Origin: an uncultured Bacteroidota bacterium
GTDB taxonomy: Bacteria > Bacteroidota > Bacteroidia > Chitinophagales > Chitinophagaceae
Direction of reading: 5' to 3'
Length of the DNA stretch: 42,335 bases
Assembly (NCBI GenBank): GCA_903831575.1
Contig: CAIKYB010000046.1
Coordinates: 80,986-123,320, forward strand
The notes under the pieces are model-generated. The model made no database searches. It was not told the origin of the DNA and worked only from the letters and a program-made list of their open reading frames with translations. Of the stretch, positions 40,237 through 42,335 are shown piece by piece. Both the position numbers and the translations under genes were made by a program. Every line of letters begins with the position of its first letter. Within the stretch, counting starts at the first letter, position 1.

Positions 40237-42335
40237 CTATTTTTGTACTACCATTTTCACAGCTTTTGTAACTGATCCAATAGTGTACCTAACTGTATAA
40301 ATACCAGTAGATAAATTATAGTTATTAATTCTTGATACTAAAGTTCCGTTGTTTACAACTTCATTAGTTTGATAAACCACTTTACCCATCATATCAACAA
40401 CTTGAATTGTTGCTTTTGCATTTTCAAAATTACCTGTTGTAACATTTAAAGTGAAAATACCATTGTTTGGATTAGGGTATAACATTGTTTTTTCAGTTGA
40501 AACAATGTTAATCGTAGCTTTAGTTATTACAGGTGTATTACCTAGACATGTTAAAGCAATGTTTGTTAATTTCAGTGCTTTTTTTGCACTTACCCCGCAA
40601 GGAGAAGTATAACGAACTCTGATACTATCACCTGTAATAGCAAGGCCATTGTTTGAATAAACAACACGAATAAATCTTGCATTTGATCCTGATAAATCTC
40701 CTGAATCTATAGTGGCAGATAATGCAACTGCTGAACCTGTTATTGGTAATGACCACTCGTACCCTGTAGGAGTGACGTTAGTTGCAGTGCCTGCTGGTAG
40801 AGCTGGTGCTGCATAACGATATACTCTTGCTCCACAAACATCTGAAACTAAAGTGGCTGTAATACTTGCAGGAGTTGCAGGAACATTCTGAGAGGATGCA
40901 GTATTAGTTAATCCTGCTACTTTGTATGCACCATATCCACAAACTGATGTGTATCTACATTTTACGGAATCACCTAAAGCTTTTGCAGATGTATTTGTAT
41001 AATATCCAGTTACAACTCTTGAAGTTAGGCTACCAGAGTCTACTAGAAATATTGAGCCCAAATTACCATAGAAAGACCAATCATATCCAGTAGCTGCACC
41101 TGCTGTTGTAGTTGCAGCAATTATTGATGTGGCAGCATAACGATATCTTGGCTGACCACATAAAGAATCTTTGATTTTAGTTATTGTGATTAAAGCTGGG
41201 GCTGCTGGAGGATTTAAAACTGTAAGAGCTAATTTAAGTGACCTGTTAACAGATGTTCCGCAATCATAAATATAACGAACTCGTATACTATCGTTAGCGC
41301 CTGCTAAATCATTACTTGAGAATTTAACTTTAATATATCTTGCAGATAAACCACTTAGATCACCTGAATCCAAAGTTGCACTTGTGGCCAAAGCAGAACC
41401 CGTTGGTAAGCTCCACTCATACCCTGTAATTGCTGGTGTTGTTGTAGACACTGGTATTGTTGGGGCAGCAAAACGATAAACTCTTGCACCACAAACATTT
41501 GAAACAACTGCAGTTGCAGTTATAGAAGCTGGAGCTGCAGGACGCGCCAATACTAAGATTGCTAATTTTAATGGTCTATAAGCTGTAGATCCACAAGCAG
41601 AAGTAAATGCAACTTTAATACTATCATTAGCACCGGCTGCTGCATCACTGGTATATTTTATTCTGATATATCTAGCATTTGGACCTGACAAATCACCTGA
41701 ATCAAGAACCGCAGTAGTAGCTAAATTTGACCCTGATGGCATTTGCCATTGATAACCTGTACCAGGAGTTACTAATACAGGAGCACTATAGCGGATAATT
41801 CTTGCTTGACAAGTTAGACCGCTTACCACTGTTGCTAAAATACTTGCAGGGGCAGTTGGTAAAGTTGCTATTGGCTTTATCCCTCTAGCAGTAGTACTTG
41901 ATCCGCAAGCTGCCACTGAATTAACAAACAAGCTATCTGATGTATATCCAGATAAGTATGTTACATCAACTGCTGTATCAACACCTACAACAGGAGTAAT
42001 TAAAGTATTTGCGCCTGACTTAAAGTACCAGTTATATGATATTGCAGTAGCTACTTTTTTTACGGTGTATCTAACCTTTGTTCCTGTTCCAACATAAGTA
42101 CATACTGCAGTAATTGCTGTACCACCTGTCGCGTTTAAGATTCCAGCAGGCACTGTTGGCAAGGTGATTGTTGGTTTGATACCTCTTGAAGTACTTGATC
42201 CGCAAGCTGCTACTGAATTAACAAACAAGCTATCTGATGTATATCCAGATAAGTATGTTACATCAACTGCTGTATCAACACCTACAACAGGAGTAATTAA
42301 AGTATTTGCGCCTGACTTAAAGTACCAGTTGTATG
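40237..42335 (-). CDS. Repetitive T9SS-exported surface protein (5' part missing)
   Basis: The frame is open from the right edge to a TAG at 40237, about 698 residues; the start and signal peptide lie outside. An in-frame TTG at 42228 is not a real start, since the repeat continues upstream of it. Order: a partial 99-residue repeat and one full copy (SYNWYFKSGANTLITPVV...SVAACGSS), then four about 105-115-residue repeats (about 41860-40560) with CGAR-YRYAAP, GYEWSLPTGSA, TLDSGDLSG-ARYI, DSIRVRY and a second Cys in the CG motif, then a C-terminal type A sorting domain (about 40530-40240; LYPNPNNGIFTLNV, VVDMMGKVVYQ, STGIYTVRY, ending KMVVQK) for export and anchoring by the type IX secretion system. 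It is likely an adhesin or surface-layer protein; no enzymatic domain is visible. Confidence 0.9.
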   Translation of the reverse strand, partial: YNWYFKSGANTLITPVVGVDTAVDVTYLSGYTSDSLFVNSVAACGSSTSRGIKPTITLPTVPAGILNATGGTAITAVCTYVGTGTKVRYTVKKVATAISYNWYFKSGANTLITPVVGVDTAVDVTYLSGYTSDSLFVNSVAACGSSTTARGIKPIATLPTAPASILATVVSGLTCQARIIRYSAPVLVTPGTGYQWQMPSGSNLATTAVLDSGDLSGPNARYIRIKYTSDAAAGANDSIKVAFTSACGSTAYRPLKLAILVLARPAAPASITATAVVSNVCGARVYRFAAPTIPVSTTTPAITGYEWSLPTGSALATSATLDSGDLSGLSARYIKVKFSSNDLAGANDSIRVRYIYDCGTSVNRSLKLALTVLNPPAAPALITITKIKDSLCGQPRYRYAATSIIAATTTAGAATGYDWSFYGNLGSIFLVDSGSLTSRVVTGYYTNTSAKALGDSVKCRYTSVCGYGAYKVAGLTNTASSQNVPATPASITATLVSDVCGARVYRYAAPALPAGTATNVTPTGYEWSLPITGSAVALSATIDSGDLSGSNARFIRVVYSNNGLAITGDSIRVRYTSPCGVSAKKALKLTNIALTCLGNTPVITKATINIVSTEKTMLYPNPNNGIFTLNVTTGNFENAKATIQVVDMMGKVVYQTNEVVNNGTLVSRINNYNLSTGIYTVRYTIGSVTKAVKMVVQK
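41894..42335 (-). repeat. Near-identical 297-bp-period direct repeat at the right edge
   Basis: The 145 bp at 41894-42038 and at 42191-42335 match with two differences (C/T and A/G), offset 297 bp, i.e. 99 codons. The second copy runs into the window edge, so more copies may follow. Confidence 0.92.

Noticed and set aside
42226..42335. Start of the T9SS protein at the TTG at 42228
   Set aside because: The frame and the repeat sequence continue upstream to the window edge, so this is an internal Leu codon.
1..42335. CRISPR arrays, tRNA/rRNA genes, insertion sequences, prophage or toxin-antitoxin genes
   Set aside because: Read for on both strands; no spaced direct repeats, cloverleaf-like segments, transposase, integrase or phage structural genes were seen. 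The 11-bp-spaced GGTTCGTACC arrays have no spacers.

Overview
The window is ordinary AT-rich chromosome of a member of the Bacteroidota, most likely family Chitinophagaceae (inferred from gene content, not from a database match). Supporting signs are Bacteroidota-type promoter boxes (TTTG about 19-21 nt upstream of TAnnTTTG), no obvious Shine-Dalgarno sequences, TonB-dependent receptor biology, a type IX secretion (T9SS) C-terminal sorting domain, a PorE-like envelope protein, DUF5689, DUF3467 and DUF4919 proteins, and RadC, Ctc/L25 and YidC of the Bacteroidota type. I see no tRNA, rRNA, CRISPR array, insertion sequence or prophage. Both window edges cut through giant repeat-built secreted proteins.

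Region 1 (1-10.9 kb) is the most distinctive. A leftward transcription unit encodes a TonB-dependent receptor (6620-9205), a lipoprotein with two DUF5689 modules (4770-6581) and a huge secreted protein with duplicated lamin-tail domains plus Ig/Fn3 repeats (1-4673, running off the left edge). Divergent from it is a secreted S1/P1-type zinc nuclease with all its metal ligands (9357-10151), and convergent with that a cytosolic DEDDy 3'-5' exonuclease (10148-10888). I read this as a candidate extracellular nucleic-acid scavenging locus.

Region 2 (10.9-17.1 kb) has a secreted alpha/beta hydrolase, then fusA, a DUF4919 protein with a long charged tail on the opposite strand, rpsG and rpsL. The str operon is thus split: fusA has its own near-perfect promoter and terminator. 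An intergenic repeat, GGTTCGTACC, recurs here and again at 36.8 kb, in places as tandem copies at exact 11-bp spacing.

Region 3 (17.1-28.9 kb) is housekeeping: ilvE, an unrecognised 167-residue protein (possible HolD-like fold), rdgB, a thioesterase, aroE, a ComA-type phosphosulfolactate synthase, a TPR protein, two small secreted proteins, yidC, rplY/ctc, prs, radC and DUF3467.

Region 4 (29-36.7 kb) has an overlapping pair for a secreted helix-hairpin-helix/beta-barrel protein and an outer-membrane-like partner, then a rightward cluster folD-queE-porE-like-dprA. Region 5 (36.7-42.3 kb) has a 429-bp non-coding stretch with the repeat, a ppk-ppx polyphosphate pair whose genes start with GTG and TTG, a bidirectional terminator, and the C-terminal part of a repetitive T9SS-exported protein that runs off the right edge inside a nearly perfect 297-bp-period repeat.
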